This document shows positions 1-7,832 of a stretch of DNA of 64,000 nucleotides, piece after piece. Location of the stretch: assembly GCF_005233835.1 (NCBI RefSeq), contig NZ_SZQA01000005.1, positions 183,273 to 247,272 on the forward strand, in the 5' to 3' direction. Every line of letters begins with the position of its first letter. Position 1 is the stretch's first letter. Made by a program: the position numbers and the translations under genes. The notes beneath the pieces were generated by a model. That model saw nothing but the letters and a program-made list of their open reading frames with translations, ran no database searches and was not told the DNA's origin. This stretch comes from Herbidospora galbida. Its GTDB lineage: Bacteria; Actinomycetota; Actinomycetes; Streptosporangiales; Streptosporangiaceae.

Positions 1-608
1 CGGAAGACCTTCGTGTCGCACGCGCCCCCGGCCAGGGCCCCGAGCTCGCAGGCGGCACCGAGGAGGGCGCCGGTCTTGTTCCCGGCCACCGTCATGGCCT
101 CGCTCAGGCTGACCGAGGGCCGGTTCACGAAGGCCATGTCGGTGGCCTGACCGTGGCACAGGTCGAGCAGCGCGTCGGCGAGAATGCGCACCCCCGGCGG
201 CCCGACCAGCGACATCGCCACCGCCAGCAGGGCGTCGCCGGTCAACAGCGCCTCGCTGAGGCCGAAGACGGTCCAGGCGGCCGGGCGCATGCGCCGGACG
301 TCGTCGCCGCCGATCACATCGTCGTGGAGCAGCGAGAAGTCGTTGACCAGCTCGGTCGCGACCGCCATCGGCACCGCGTCGGCCGCCTGGCCTCCCACGG
401 CCCGCGTGCAGGCCAGCGTCAGCGCGGGCCGGACGAACCGGCCCTGACCGCCGAGGAGCTCATGGCCCTGCTCGTCCCACCAGCCGATGTGGTAGCCCGC
501 GACATGCCGCAGCTCTGGGGAGAGGCGGTCGATCGCGGCCCGGTGGGCGGGTTCGATCAGTTCCCGGGTCGCGTGGAGGACCTCGCGCACGGTCATCGAG
601 TCGGTCAC
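1..608 (-). CDS. Polyprenyl (isoprenyl) diphosphate synthase, 3' end outside window
   Basis: This is the N-terminal two hundred residues of a trans-isoprenyl diphosphate synthase, which condenses isopentenyl diphosphate onto an allylic diphosphate to make geranylgeranyl- or longer diphosphates. The translation carries the first aspartate-rich motif, LLHDDVIGGDDVRR, which binds the Mg-diphosphate and is followed by the conserved arginines. Upstream lies the usual GGQGRFVRPALT-like segment, with G-K replaced by G-R. The GTG at 608 and the in-frame ATG at 596 are both possible starts; the GTG reads MTDSMTVREVLHATREL. The second DDxxD motif would lie beyond base 1, so product chain length cannot be judged. 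It runs in the same direction as the SDR gene upstream, 24 bp away, and may be co-transcribed with it. Confidence 0.88.
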   Translation of the reverse strand, partial: MTDSMTVREVLHATRELIEPAHRAAIDRLSPELRHVAGYHIGWWDEQGHELLGGQGRFVRPALTLACTRAVGGQAADAVPMAVATELVNDFSLLHDDVIGGDDVRRMRPAAWTVFGLSEALLTGDALLAVAMSLVGPPGVRILADALLDLCHGQATDMAFVNRPSVSLSEAMTVAGNKTGALLGAACELGALAGGACDTKVF

Positions 609-632
609 CCGGCTACCGATACACGACCGGCC

Positions 633-1526
633 TCACGCCGCCGCGTCGCCATCGGGGCTCGTGGACAACGCTTGACCCAGAGGATCACGCTCCTGGGCGG
701 TGGCGTCGTCGCGGTCGGTGGAACGGCTCAGTTCCTCGTACGCCGCATCGCGCTCCGCGGTGGTCCGCGCGGCGTACCGGGCGCCGTTGAGGGCGTCGGA
801 GCCGAGGAGCAGCCGGATCGGCGGCTCGTCCATCTCGACGAGCTGGACGATCACCTGGGCGACCTTGGCCGGGTCGCCGAGAGGCTTGTGCCCGGCGTGC
901 CGCAGCCGCTCGACGATCGCGCCGACGCTCTGCCGGTAGGGCTCGGAGATCGGCGGGATGGCCATCGACGCGCCGCCCCAGTCGGTGACCATGCCGCCCG
1001 GCTCGATCGTGGTGACCCTGACGCCGAGGGGCGCGAGTTCCTGCGAGATGACCTCGGTGAAGCCGTTCACGGCCCACTTGGAGGCCTGGTAGGCCGACAG
1101 GCCGGGCACGCCGAGCCTGCCGCCGATCGAGGAGACGTTGATCAGTGAGCCGCGCCCCCGTTCCCGCAGGATGGGCACGACCGACCTGGTCACGTTGATG
1201 ACGCCGAAGAAGTTGGTCTCGACCTGGGCCCGGAAGTTGTCGGCCGGGGTGTCCTCGAACGCCGACGTGTCGGCCCAGCCGGCGTTGTTGACCACGACGT
1301 CGAGGCTGCCGAACGCCTTCACGGCGGCGGCCACGGCGTCGTCGACCGCCTGGGGGTCGGTCACGTCGAGGGGGAGGGCCAGGACGCGATCGCCGTACTT
1401 GGCGGCGAGGTCGTCGAGCTGGGCGGGGTTGCGGGCGGTGGCGGCGACACTGTCGCCGCGTTCGAGGGCGGCCAGGACGATCTCGCGGCCGAGACCCCTG
1501 GAGCTGCCGGTGATGAACCAGATCAT
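633..1526 (-). CDS. SDR family oxidoreductase
   Basis: A 297-residue classical short-chain dehydrogenase/reductase, a cytoplasmic NAD(P)-dependent alcohol or ketone oxidoreductase of unknown substrate. The cofactor motif TGSSRGLG is at residues 6-13, NNAG at about 85-88, the catalytic serine in INVSSIGG, and the active-site YxxxK as YQASK. The family average is about 250 residues; the extra C-terminal 40 residues are acidic and look disordered. It is transcribed divergently from a TetR gene, and the 91-bp gap holds two copies of the same palindrome, one just upstream of its ATG. It is therefore probably the repressor's direct target, induced by some small molecule. Confidence 0.9.
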   Translation of the reverse strand: MIWFITGSSRGLGREIVLAALERGDSVAATARNPAQLDDLAAKYGDRVLALPLDVTDPQAVDDAVAAAVKAFGSLDVVVNNAGWADTSAFEDTPADNFRAQVETNFFGVINVTRSVVPILRERGRGSLINVSSIGGRLGVPGLSAYQASKWAVNGFTEVISQELAPLGVRVTTIEPGGMVTDWGGASMAIPPISEPYRQSVGAIVERLRHAGHKPLGDPAKVAQVIVQLVEMDEPPIRLLLGSDALNGARYAARTTAERDAAYEELSRSTDRDDATAQERDPLGQALSTSPDGDAAA

Positions 1527-1542
1527 GTTCGACTCCTTCTGA

Positions 1543-1601
1543 CTAACTGGTTAGTTGAAACGCTAGGCAAGGGTCGGCGGAGTTGTCAACTAACCGGTTA
1601 G
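1543..1601. promoter_or_regulatory. Two TetR-type operator palindromes
   Basis: CTAACTGGTTAG at 1543-1554 and CTAACCGGTTAG at 1590-1601 share the pattern CTAACyGGTTAG. They lie 47 bp apart, centre to centre, in the gap between the divergent SDR and TetR genes. One sits close to each start codon, as expected for a repressor controlling both its target and itself. The function is inferred from symmetry and position. Confidence 0.75.
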
Positions 1602-1617
1602 AAAATAGTCTTGGGGT

Positions 1618-2208
1618 ATGCCTGGGAAAGCCGACGCCACCCGACAGCGCCTGCTCGACGCCGCGCTGGAGGAGTTCGCCGAATACGGCATCGCCGGGGC
1701 CAGGGTCGACCGCGTCGCGGCGGTGGCCGGCACCAACAAGGCGCAGATCTACCACTACTTCGGCAGCAAGGATCAGCTCTTCGACGCCGTCTTCAACCGG
1801 ATCATCGAGCGGATCGTGCGGGAGACCCCGATCGACCCCCGCGACCTGCCGGGGTATGCCGCCGCCCTGGCCAGAGGCTATGAGGCCCATCCCCAGGTGA
1901 TGCGGCTGGCGACCTGGCAGCGCCTGGAGCGCGCCGACGACCCGCCGGCGCCGCTGGCCGTCGAGAGCATGACCCACAAGGCCGAGGCGATAGCCAAGGC
2001 GCAGGCCGAGGGCGTCCTGCCCGCCGACTTCCCGCCGGGTGTCCTCCTGAGCCTGGTGCTCCATCTCGCCTCGGTATGGACGGCGGTCAGCCCCGAATCC
2101 GCCGCCCTGGTCGACTCCACGACCCCCGACGAGCGCGCCCGCTACGTCGAAGCGGCGGTCCGACGTCTGCTTTCTGGTGGTCCAGGTGATACAGAAGGCA
2201 GGGCATAG
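1618..2208 (+). CDS. TetR/AcrR family transcriptional regulator
   Basis: A 196-residue one-component repressor. The N-terminal helix-turn-helix is clear (TRQRLLDAALEEFAEYG, then VDRVAAVAGTNKAQIYHYFGSKDQLFDAV), with the typical IYxYFxSKxxL signature around residues 40-52. The C-terminal two thirds is the variable ligand-binding domain. It faces the SDR gene, and the two matching palindromes between them make autoregulation and control of the SDR likely. The ATG is chosen because it directly precedes the conserved N-terminus; it lies only 17 bp from the nearest operator. The ligand is unknown. Confidence 0.9.
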   Translation: MPGKADATRQRLLDAALEEFAEYGIAGARVDRVAAVAGTNKAQIYHYFGSKDQLFDAVFNRIIERIVRETPIDPRDLPGYAAALARGYEAHPQVMRLATWQRLERADDPPAPLAVESMTHKAEAIAKAQAEGVLPADFPPGVLLSLVLHLASVWTAVSPESAALVDSTTPDERARYVEAAVRRLLSGGPGDTEGRA

Positions 2209-2249
2209 GCCACAATGGCTACGATCGCGAATGAAGTTGGGAGGCAGGC

Positions 2250-2930
2250 ATGAGCACCGAAGAAGTCTTGAGCAGGGCCCCCCTCTTCTCCGCGCTCGAC
2301 CGTGAGAGCGCCGCGGCGCTCCGCACGAGCATCACCGAGGTGACCCTGACGAAGGGTCAGACCCTGTTCAGCGAGAACGAGACGGGCGCGACCCTCTACG
2401 TGGTGCTGGAAGGCAAGATCAAGCTCGCCCGCACCGCCTCAGACGGCCGGGAGAACCTCCTGTCGGTCCTGGGGCCGTCCGAGATGTTCGGCGAGCTCTC
2501 CCTGTTCGACCCGCGCCCGCGCACCGCCTCGGCCATCGCCCTCACCGACGTGAAGCTGGCCGGCCTGTCCCACGACGACCTGCGGCCGTGGCTGACCGGG
2601 CGGCCCGAGGTGGCGCTGCACCTGCTCCGGGCGCTCGCCCAGCGGCTCCGGCGCACCAACGACGTGCTGGCCGACCTGGTCTTCACGGACGTGCCCGGCC
2701 GGGTGGCCAAGGCCCTGCTCGACCTGGCCGAGCGGTTCGGGCAGAAGGTCGACGACGGGATCCGCGTCCACCACGACCTGACCCAGGAAGAGCTGGCCCA
2801 GCTCGTGGGCGCCTCGCGCGAGACGGTGAACAAGGCGCTGGCCGACTTCGCCGGGCGCGGCTGGCTGCGCATCGAGGCCAAGGCCGTCGTGATCATGGAC
2901 ATGGAGCGGCTCTACAACCGCTCGCGCTAA
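2250..2930 (+). CDS. crp: Crp/Fnr family global regulator (GlxR/Crp-like)
   Basis: A 226-residue cyclic-nucleotide-responsive regulator of the actinobacterial Crp/GlxR group. Residues 10-125 form the cNMP-binding beta-roll; the phosphate-binding cassette reads FGELSLFDPRPRTASA, which has the Glu, Arg and Ser contacts for cAMP. A long dimerisation helix follows, then a winged HTH near residues 165-210 (LTQEELAQLVGASRETVNKAL). A Shine-Dalgarno GGGAGG lies upstream of the ATG. The neighbour order beyond it (MBL hydrolase, RidA, two ArsA-like ATPases, WhiB, PBP) is that of Rv3676 crp in Mycobacterium, which supports orthology. It converges on the MBL gene with a 4-bp overlap. Confidence 0.9.
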   Translation: MSTEEVLSRAPLFSALDRESAAALRTSITEVTLTKGQTLFSENETGATLYVVLEGKIKLARTASDGRENLLSVLGPSEMFGELSLFDPRPRTASAIALTDVKLAGLSHDDLRPWLTGRPEVALHLLRALAQRLRRTNDVLADLVFTDVPGRVAKALLDLAERFGQKVDDGIRVHHDLTQEELAQLVGASRETVNKALADFAGRGWLRIEAKAVVIMDMERLYNRSR

Positions 2931-3709
2931 AGGCTCTTCAGGTAGTTGAGCTGGGCGGCGACCGACATCTCCGCCGCCGGCCACAGTTCCCTGGGCACCT
3001 CGGCGTAGACCATCTCGACGATCTCCCGCGCGTCCTTCGCGCCGTCTCTGATCGCCTGGCGGATCTGGTCGAGGCGCTGTCTGCGGTGGGCGGCGTACTC
3101 GTCGAGCTTGCCGATCGGGTCGGGCAGGATCGGCCCGTGGCCGGGCAGCAGCGACTCGGCCGACGCCAGTTCGGCCATCGCCCTCAGCTTGTCGAGGCTG
3201 CGCAGGTAGTCGGCCAGGTCGCCGTCGGGGGCGATCACCGTGGTGCCGCGGCCGAGGACGGTGTCACCGGTCAGCAGGGCGCCGTCTTCCGGAAGCCAGA
3301 AGCACAGCGAGTCGAACGAGTGGCCCGGTGTGCCGATCACCCGGATCTCCACCCCGCCGACCGTCAGGACGTCGCCGTCTCCCAGGCCTTCTTCGCCCAG
3401 GACGTGGGCGCGGTCGAGGGCGCGTACCGGAGCGCCGACCATCTCGGCGAATCGCCGGGCTCCGCCGCTGTGGTCGTCGTGGCCGTGGGTGAGCAGGATG
3501 ACCGCCACGGCCCGCTCGCCCAGGCGCTTCACGACCGTCGACAGGTGGGCCTCGTCGTCGGGGCCCGGGTCGACGACCGCGACCGTCTCTCCACGCCCGA
3601 GGATCCACGTGTTCGTGCCGTCGAGGGTCATTGGGGAGGCGTTGGGGGCCAGGACGTTGGAGGCGTGCGCCGTGCCCGAGCCGTCGATCGGTAGCGAGAG
3701 GCCGCTCAT
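2927..3709 (-). CDS. MBL-fold metallohydrolase (Rv3677c-like)
   Basis: A 260-residue metallo-beta-lactamase-fold hydrolase. The metal-binding motif HxHxDH is present as LTHGHDDHSGG near residues 74-83, with later ligands in GTPGHSFDSLCF, LLTGDTVLG and the C-terminal LLPGHGP. The length and the LACTB2-like arrangement suggest a hydrolase of small thioesters or nucleic acid; the substrate is not predictable. Its ATG overlaps the stop of the upstream NUDIX gene in an ATGA arrangement, so it is the last gene of a translationally coupled operon DUF4177-ridA-NUDIX-MBL. Confidence 0.88.
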   Translation of the reverse strand: MSGLSLPIDGSGTAHASNVLAPNASPMTLDGTNTWILGRGETVAVVDPGPDDEAHLSTVVKRLGERAVAVILLTHGHDDHSGGARRFAEMVGAPVRALDRAHVLGEEGLGDGDVLTVGGVEIRVIGTPGHSFDSLCFWLPEDGALLTGDTVLGRGTTVIAPDGDLADYLRSLDKLRAMAELASAESLLPGHGPILPDPIGKLDEYAAHRRQRLDQIRQAIRDGAKDAREIVEMVYAEVPRELWPAAEMSVAAQLNYLKSL

Positions 3710-4503
3710 CAGATCTGTCCCTCGGTCGTCAGGACCATCTGCCCGGCCCTCTCGACGGGGGCGGGCATGACGGTGGTGATCTTGGGGTCGCCGGCGAACA
3801 CGTCGGCGATCGTCTCGAAGGCCGTCAGCGTGTTCAGCGTGTGCAGCGTCGGCGGCATCAGGAAATATCCGGATGTCAGGGCCTCGGCGGGGCTCGTCCA
3901 GACGACCGTGTCGGCCTCGCCGCCCACGTCACGGGTCCGCTGGCCCGAGGGCAGGGCGGCCACGAAGAACCGGGTGTCGAAGCGCCGGGTCTCGATCTCC
4001 GGGGTGATCCAGTGGGCCCACGGCTTCAGCAGGTCGGACCGCAGCACCAGGCCGTTGGCCGCCAGGAAGTCGGCGAACGACAGCTCCCGGCTGATCAGCG
4101 CCAGCCGCGCGGCCTCCCAGCCGGTCGTGTCGGGGACGACCTCGCCCGCCGACCGCCCCGCCAGCAGGACGCCGCTCTCCTCGAACGTCTCCCGAACCGC
4201 CGCGCAGACGAGGCTCCGCGCCGTGTCCTCGTCTGCGCTCAACATCACGGCCCAGTCGGCGGGCGACGGCCCGGCCCAGCCGATGTCCACGAAGGCGTCC
4301 CGGGGATCGACGGAGCCCCCGGGGAAGACGTAGGCCCCGGCCGCGAAGGCCATCGTGGCCGCGCGCCGGAGCAGGTAGACCTCCAGAGGGGGCTCCCGCA
4401 GCAGGGCCACCGTGGCGGCGGCTCTGGCCGGGACCGGGACGAGCCGCCCGGCCAGCAGGTCACGCGCCCGTACACCCAGCTCGCCCGGCAGCGGAATGTC
4501 CAC
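3709..4503 (-). CDS. NUDIX hydrolase
   Basis: A 264-residue NUDIX-fold protein that probably cleaves a nucleoside diphosphate linked to another moiety. The Nudix box is interrupted: GGSVDPRD is separated by an insertion from AAVRETFEESGVLL, which provides the REx2EExGU metal-binding part. The insertion and length match larger actinobacterial NUDIX proteins related to the NUDT19/RP2p group rather than MutT. It lies between ridA (upstream, 15-bp gap) and the MBL hydrolase (ATGA overlap). The shared operon suggests metabolite clean-up, which is inference. Confidence 0.85.
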   Translation of the reverse strand: MDIPLPGELGVRARDLLAGRLVPVPARAAATVALLREPPLEVYLLRRAATMAFAAGAYVFPGGSVDPRDAFVDIGWAGPSPADWAVMLSADEDTARSLVCAAVRETFEESGVLLAGRSAGEVVPDTTGWEAARLALISRELSFADFLAANGLVLRSDLLKPWAHWITPEIETRRFDTRFFVAALPSGQRTRDVGGEADTVVWTSPAEALTSGYFLMPPTLHTLNTLTAFETIADVFAGDPKITTVMPAPVERAGQMVLTTEGQI

Positions 4504-4518
4504 CGTCCGAGTGTAGAA

Positions 4519-4974
4519 CTATCGGATCTCTGCGATCAGCTCCACCTCGACCGGGGCATCCCGGGGCAACACGGCCACGCCGACCGCGCTGCGGGCGTGG
4601 GCGCCCTGGAAGACCTCGCCGAGCAGCTCACTCGCGCCGTTCACGACCTGCGGCTGGCCCGTGAACGACGGCTCGGAGGCGACGAAGCCGACGACCTTGA
4701 CGATGCCGGCCACCTGCGACAGGTCGCCGACGACCGACTTCAGGGCCGCGATCGCGTTCAGCGCGCAGACCTTGGCCAGCTCGTAGGCCTCCTCGGGGGT
4801 GACCTCGGCGCCGACCTTGCCGGTCTTCAGCAGTTCCCCGGCCGCGATCGGCAGCTGGCCCGAGGTGTAGACGTGGGCGCCCGAGCGGACCGCCGGGACG
4901 TAGGCCGCCAGCGGGGCCGCCACCTCGGGCAGCGCCAGGCCGAGCGCCGCCAGGCGGTCTTCGGGAGAGCTCAC
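4519..4974 (-). CDS. RidA family protein (Rv3678c-like)
   Basis: A 151-residue member of the RidA/YjgF/UK114 family, whose characterised members hydrolyse reactive enamine/imine intermediates such as 2-aminoacrylate. The C-terminal PVEVELIAEI strand and the trimer-forming core are recognisable, with YTSGQLP near the N-terminus. The catalytic arginine position of true RidA is replaced, because the segment reads HARSAVGVAVLPRDAPVEVE. The GTG start at 4974 overlaps the stop of the upstream small DUF4177 gene (GTGA) and begins the conserved sequence VSSPEDRLAALG. Open frame continues upstream, but that part is antisense to the ATPase gene and looks non-coding. Confidence 0.87.
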   Translation of the reverse strand: MSSPEDRLAALGLALPEVAAPLAAYVPAVRSGAHVYTSGQLPIAAGELLKTGKVGAEVTPEEAYELAKVCALNAIAALKSVVGDLSQVAGIVKVVGFVASEPSFTGQPQVVNGASELLGEVFQGAHARSAVGVAVLPRDAPVEVELIAEIR

Positions 4975-5126
4975 GCCTTGGCCCGCTTCATGTAGGCCAC
5001 GAGCTGCTCGGGGTTCGGGCCGGGGACGACGGCCACGAGCTCCCAGCCGTCTTCGCCCCAGTTGTCGAGGATCTGCTTGGTCGCGTGCGTCAGCAGCGGC
5101 ACGGTCACGTACTCCCACTTCGTCAT
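4971..5126 (-). CDS. Small DUF4177-like protein, 51 aa
   Basis: A 51-residue protein starting MTKWEYVTVPLLTHATKQIL and ending with AYMKRAKA. The pattern KWEYVTVPL followed by ILDNWGEDGWELVAVVPG is the DUF4177 fold core, a small beta-alpha-beta protein of unknown function. It is the first gene of the minus-strand operon, and its TGA overlaps the GTG of ridA. A similarly tiny gene sits between the RidA and ATPase genes in Mycobacterium (Rv3678A). It is easily missed because of its size. Confidence 0.85.
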   Translation of the reverse strand: MTKWEYVTVPLLTHATKQILDNWGEDGWELVAVVPGPNPEQLVAYMKRAKA

Positions 5127-5188
5127 GGCGGAAGGCTATCGATACTCCTCGGCGTATCGGGAAATCGCGTTTGGGTAGCCTCACGGGT

Positions 5189-6169
5189 GTGAGATCTCGC
5201 GACACCGACTGGGACGGAGTACGTCTCCATGTCGTGACCGGCAAGGGCGGCACCGGTAAGACGACCGTGGCCGCCGCCCTGGCCTTGGCCCTCGCGGCCG
5301 GCGGCCGCAAGGTGCTGCTCGTGGAGGTGGAGGGCCGCCAGGGCATCGCGCAGGTCTTCGATCTTCCACCGCTCCCCTACGAGGAGCGCAAGATCGCGGT
5401 GGCGCCGGGAGGCGGCGACGTCCACGCGCTCGCCATCGACCCCGAAGAGGCCATGCTCGAATACCTCGAGATGTTCTACGGGCTCAAGCGCATGGGCAAG
5501 GCCCTGACCAAGATGGGCGTCGTCGATTTCGCCACCACGATCGCCCCGGGCCTGCGCGACGTCCTGGTGACCGGCAAGACCAGCGAGGCCGTCAGGCGCA
5601 GAGACAGGACCGGCAAGAGGGTCTACGACACCGTTGTCATGGACGCCCCGCCCACCGGCCGCGTCACCCGCTTCCTGAACGTCACCCAAGAGGTGGCCGG
5701 CCTGGCTAGAGTCGGTCCGGTACGCACCCACGCCGACATGGTGCGCGGAGTGGTGGCCTCGCCCGAGACGGCTGTGCATTTCGTCACCCTGCTGGAGGAG
5801 ATGCCCGTCCAGGAGACCCTCGACGGCGTCGCCGAGCTGCGCGCGGCCAAGCTGCCCGTCGGCGGGATCTTCATCAACATGGTGAGATCCGTCGACCCCA
5901 CCCTCGACGGCCCCTTCGACGTGGCCGAACTGGCCATGGGCGTCAAGGCGGCCGGGCTGGGCGACGACGGCAACGCGGCGGTCATCGCCGAGGCCCTCGC
6001 CGGAGAGGTCACCGAGCAGCAGCGCCGGGCCGAGCTCGAAAGAACCGAGCGGGACGCGCTGGAGACCGCCGCGGTGCCACGATATGAACTGCCCCTGCTG
6101 GCGGACGGCGCCGACCTCGCGGGCCTCTACGAACTCGCCGAAGCGATCCGCACCCAAGGAGCCGCATGA
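5189..6169 (+). CDS. ArsA/GET3-like ATPase, first of pair (Rv3679-like)
   Basis: A 326-residue P-loop ATPase of the ArsA/anion-transporting ATPase family. The deviant Walker A is VTGKGGTGKTTVAAAL, near residues 16-28, and switch II is MDAPPTGRVTRFL. It pairs with the next gene, whose ATG overlaps this stop (ATGA), so the two are translationally coupled and probably form a heteromer, as described for the mycobacterial Rv3679-Rv3680 pair. I chose the GTG at 5189; a TTG at 5171 is in frame, and neither has a strong ribosome binding site, so the mRNA may be nearly leaderless. There is no membrane segment, so a chaperone or targeting role is as likely as transport. Confidence 0.85.
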   Translation: MRSRDTDWDGVRLHVVTGKGGTGKTTVAAALALALAAGGRKVLLVEVEGRQGIAQVFDLPPLPYEERKIAVAPGGGDVHALAIDPEEAMLEYLEMFYGLKRMGKALTKMGVVDFATTIAPGLRDVLVTGKTSEAVRRRDRTGKRVYDTVVMDAPPTGRVTRFLNVTQEVAGLARVGPVRTHADMVRGVVASPETAVHFVTLLEEMPVQETLDGVAELRAAKLPVGGIFINMVRSVDPTLDGPFDVAELAMGVKAAGLGDDGNAAVIAEALAGEVTEQQRRAELERTERDALETAAVPRYELPLLADGADLAGLYELAEAIRTQGAA

Positions 6170-7284
6170 CCTCGCCCGAGCTTGATCTCGACGGCATCAT
6201 CGACGATTCGGGCACCCGGATCGTGGTGTGCTGCGGATCGGGTGGCGTCGGCAAGACGACCACGGCGGCGGCTCTCGGCCTGCGGGCGGCGGAGCGGGGC
6301 CGCAACGTGGTGGTGCTGACGGTCGACCCGGCCCGGCGGCTGGCCCAGTCGATGGGGCTGACCTCGCTCGACAACACCCCTCGCAAGGTGGCGGGGGCCG
6401 ACGGCGAGCTGTTCGCCATGATGCTCGACATGAAGCGGACCTTCGACGAGATCATCGAGGCCCACGCCGACCCCGAGCGGGCCCGCCAGATCCTGACGAA
6501 CCCCTTCTACCAGTCGCTCTCGTCGAGCTTCTCGGGCACGCAGGAATACATGGCCATGGAGAAGCTCGGGCAGCTCCGGCGGTCGGGCGAATGGGATCTG
6601 ATCATCGTCGACACGCCGCCCTCGCGGTCGGCGCTCGACTTCCTCGACGCGCCCGAGCGGCTGGGGCGGTTCCTCGACGGGAAGCTGATCAGGTTGCTGA
6701 TGGCGCCCGCCAAGGCCGGGGGGCGCAGCGCGTTCAAGATCCTGAACGCCGGGTTCGGGCTGGTGGCCGGGGTGCTGACCAAGGTGCTCGGCGCCCAGGT
6801 GCTGAAAGACATCCAGACGTTCGTCTCCGCGCTCGACGCCGTCTTCGGTGGATTCCGCCAGCGGGCGGAGCAGACCTACAAGCTCCTGCAGGCCCCCGGC
6901 ACCGCGTTCATCGTGGTGGCCACGCCGGAGCGTGACGCGATGCGGGAGGCCTCCTACTTCGTGGAGCGACTGGCCGAGGAGCGGATGCCGCTGGCCGGTC
7001 TGGTGATCAACCGGGTGCACCGCTCCCCGGCTCCCGATCTGTCCGCGGCGCGCAGCACCGCCGCCGCGGAAGACCTGGAGTCACGTGGTGAGCACGAGCT
7101 GACCGCCGCCGTGCTGAGACTGCACGCCGGACGGATGCAGCTCGCCGCCCGCGAGCACCGGGAGCAGGAACACTTCGCCTCGGCCCACCCCACTGTGCCG
7201 GTCACCCAGGTGCCCGCGATGTCTCAGGACGTACACGACCTCGACGGGTTGCGTGAGATCGGGGAGCTGCTCGCCAAGCGCTGA
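6166..7284 (+). CDS. ArsA/GET3-like ATPase, second of pair (Rv3680-like)
   Basis: A 372-residue ATPase of the ArsA family, with the P-loop in CCGSGGVGKTTTAAALGL at about residues 23-40 and the switch II motif VDTPPSRSALDFLDAP. Unlike the first ATPase it has a long central helical region (AMEKLGQLRRSGEWD, LKDIQTFVSALDAVFGGF) of the kind that forms the client- or partner-binding part in GET3-like proteins. It is translationally coupled to the first ATPase. It ends 3 bp before the 3' end of the convergent whiB gene. Confidence 0.86.
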   Translation: MTSPELDLDGIIDDSGTRIVVCCGSGGVGKTTTAAALGLRAAERGRNVVVLTVDPARRLAQSMGLTSLDNTPRKVAGADGELFAMMLDMKRTFDEIIEAHADPERARQILTNPFYQSLSSSFSGTQEYMAMEKLGQLRRSGEWDLIIVDTPPSRSALDFLDAPERLGRFLDGKLIRLLMAPAKAGGRSAFKILNAGFGLVAGVLTKVLGAQVLKDIQTFVSALDAVFGGFRQRAEQTYKLLQAPGTAFIVVATPERDAMREASYFVERLAEERMPLAGLVINRVHRSPAPDLSAARSTAAAEDLESRGEHELTAAVLRLHAGRMQLAAREHREQEHFASAHPTVPVTQVPAMSQDVHDLDGLREIGELLAKR

Positions 7285-7287
7285 GGA

Positions 7288-7584
7288 TCAGCCGGCGATC
7301 AGCTCGTTCGTCCGTTCGTATTCTTCCTTCGCCATCTCCAGCAGGTCGCGCCAGGAGTCGACGTCGGGCCGGCGGCGCAGGAGGGCGCGCCTTTCCCGTT
7401 CGGTCATTCCGCCCCAAACCCCGAACTCGATGCGATTGTCCAGCGCATCGGCGAGGCATTCGGTCCGGACAGGGCATCCTCGACAGATCAACTTCGCCCG
7501 GTTCTGTGCGGCGCCCTGAACGAACAGAGCGTCAGGATCCGCACCTCGACAGGCGGCACGGGAGGTCCAATCCGTGATCCACAT
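7288..7584 (-). CDS. whiB4: WhiB family iron-sulfur transcription factor (WhiB4-like)
   Basis: A 98-residue WhiB-like protein. The four cysteines that bind the [4Fe-4S] cluster are at about positions 12, 34, 37 and 43 (AACRGAD, ICRGCPVRTECL). They are followed by the family's G(V/I)WGG turn (FGVWGGMTERERR) and a basic C-terminal tail for DNA contact. The assignment to the WhiB4 group rests on position, between the ATPase pair and the ponA2-like gene as in Mycobacterium. WhiB4 of M. tuberculosis responds to oxygen and redox state; the same role here is inferred. Confidence 0.9.
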   Translation of the reverse strand: MWITDWTSRAACRGADPDALFVQGAAQNRAKLICRGCPVRTECLADALDNRIEFGVWGGMTERERRALLRRRPDVDSWRDLLEMAKEEYERTNELIAG

Positions 7585-7832
7585 TTTTCGACCCCACTCC
7601 CCTTAGGTGGTCAGTCGTGACTTCTGGGGCCGACGGGCGCGGTCGCCGAGCCTCCTTATTCAGTTGCCGCAGAGGAGAACGTACGAGACTCTGCGTCCGA
7701 ATGGACAGACCCGCAGGGACCAAATTTGGCGGCCGGTCGTGTCCGGGTATGACTAGTCACCCCAAGCGCGGGTAATGCGCCGTGGTGCGTTTGGTACCGA
7801 ATCTTCCCTTGCTTCGACGTACGCTTAGCTCC

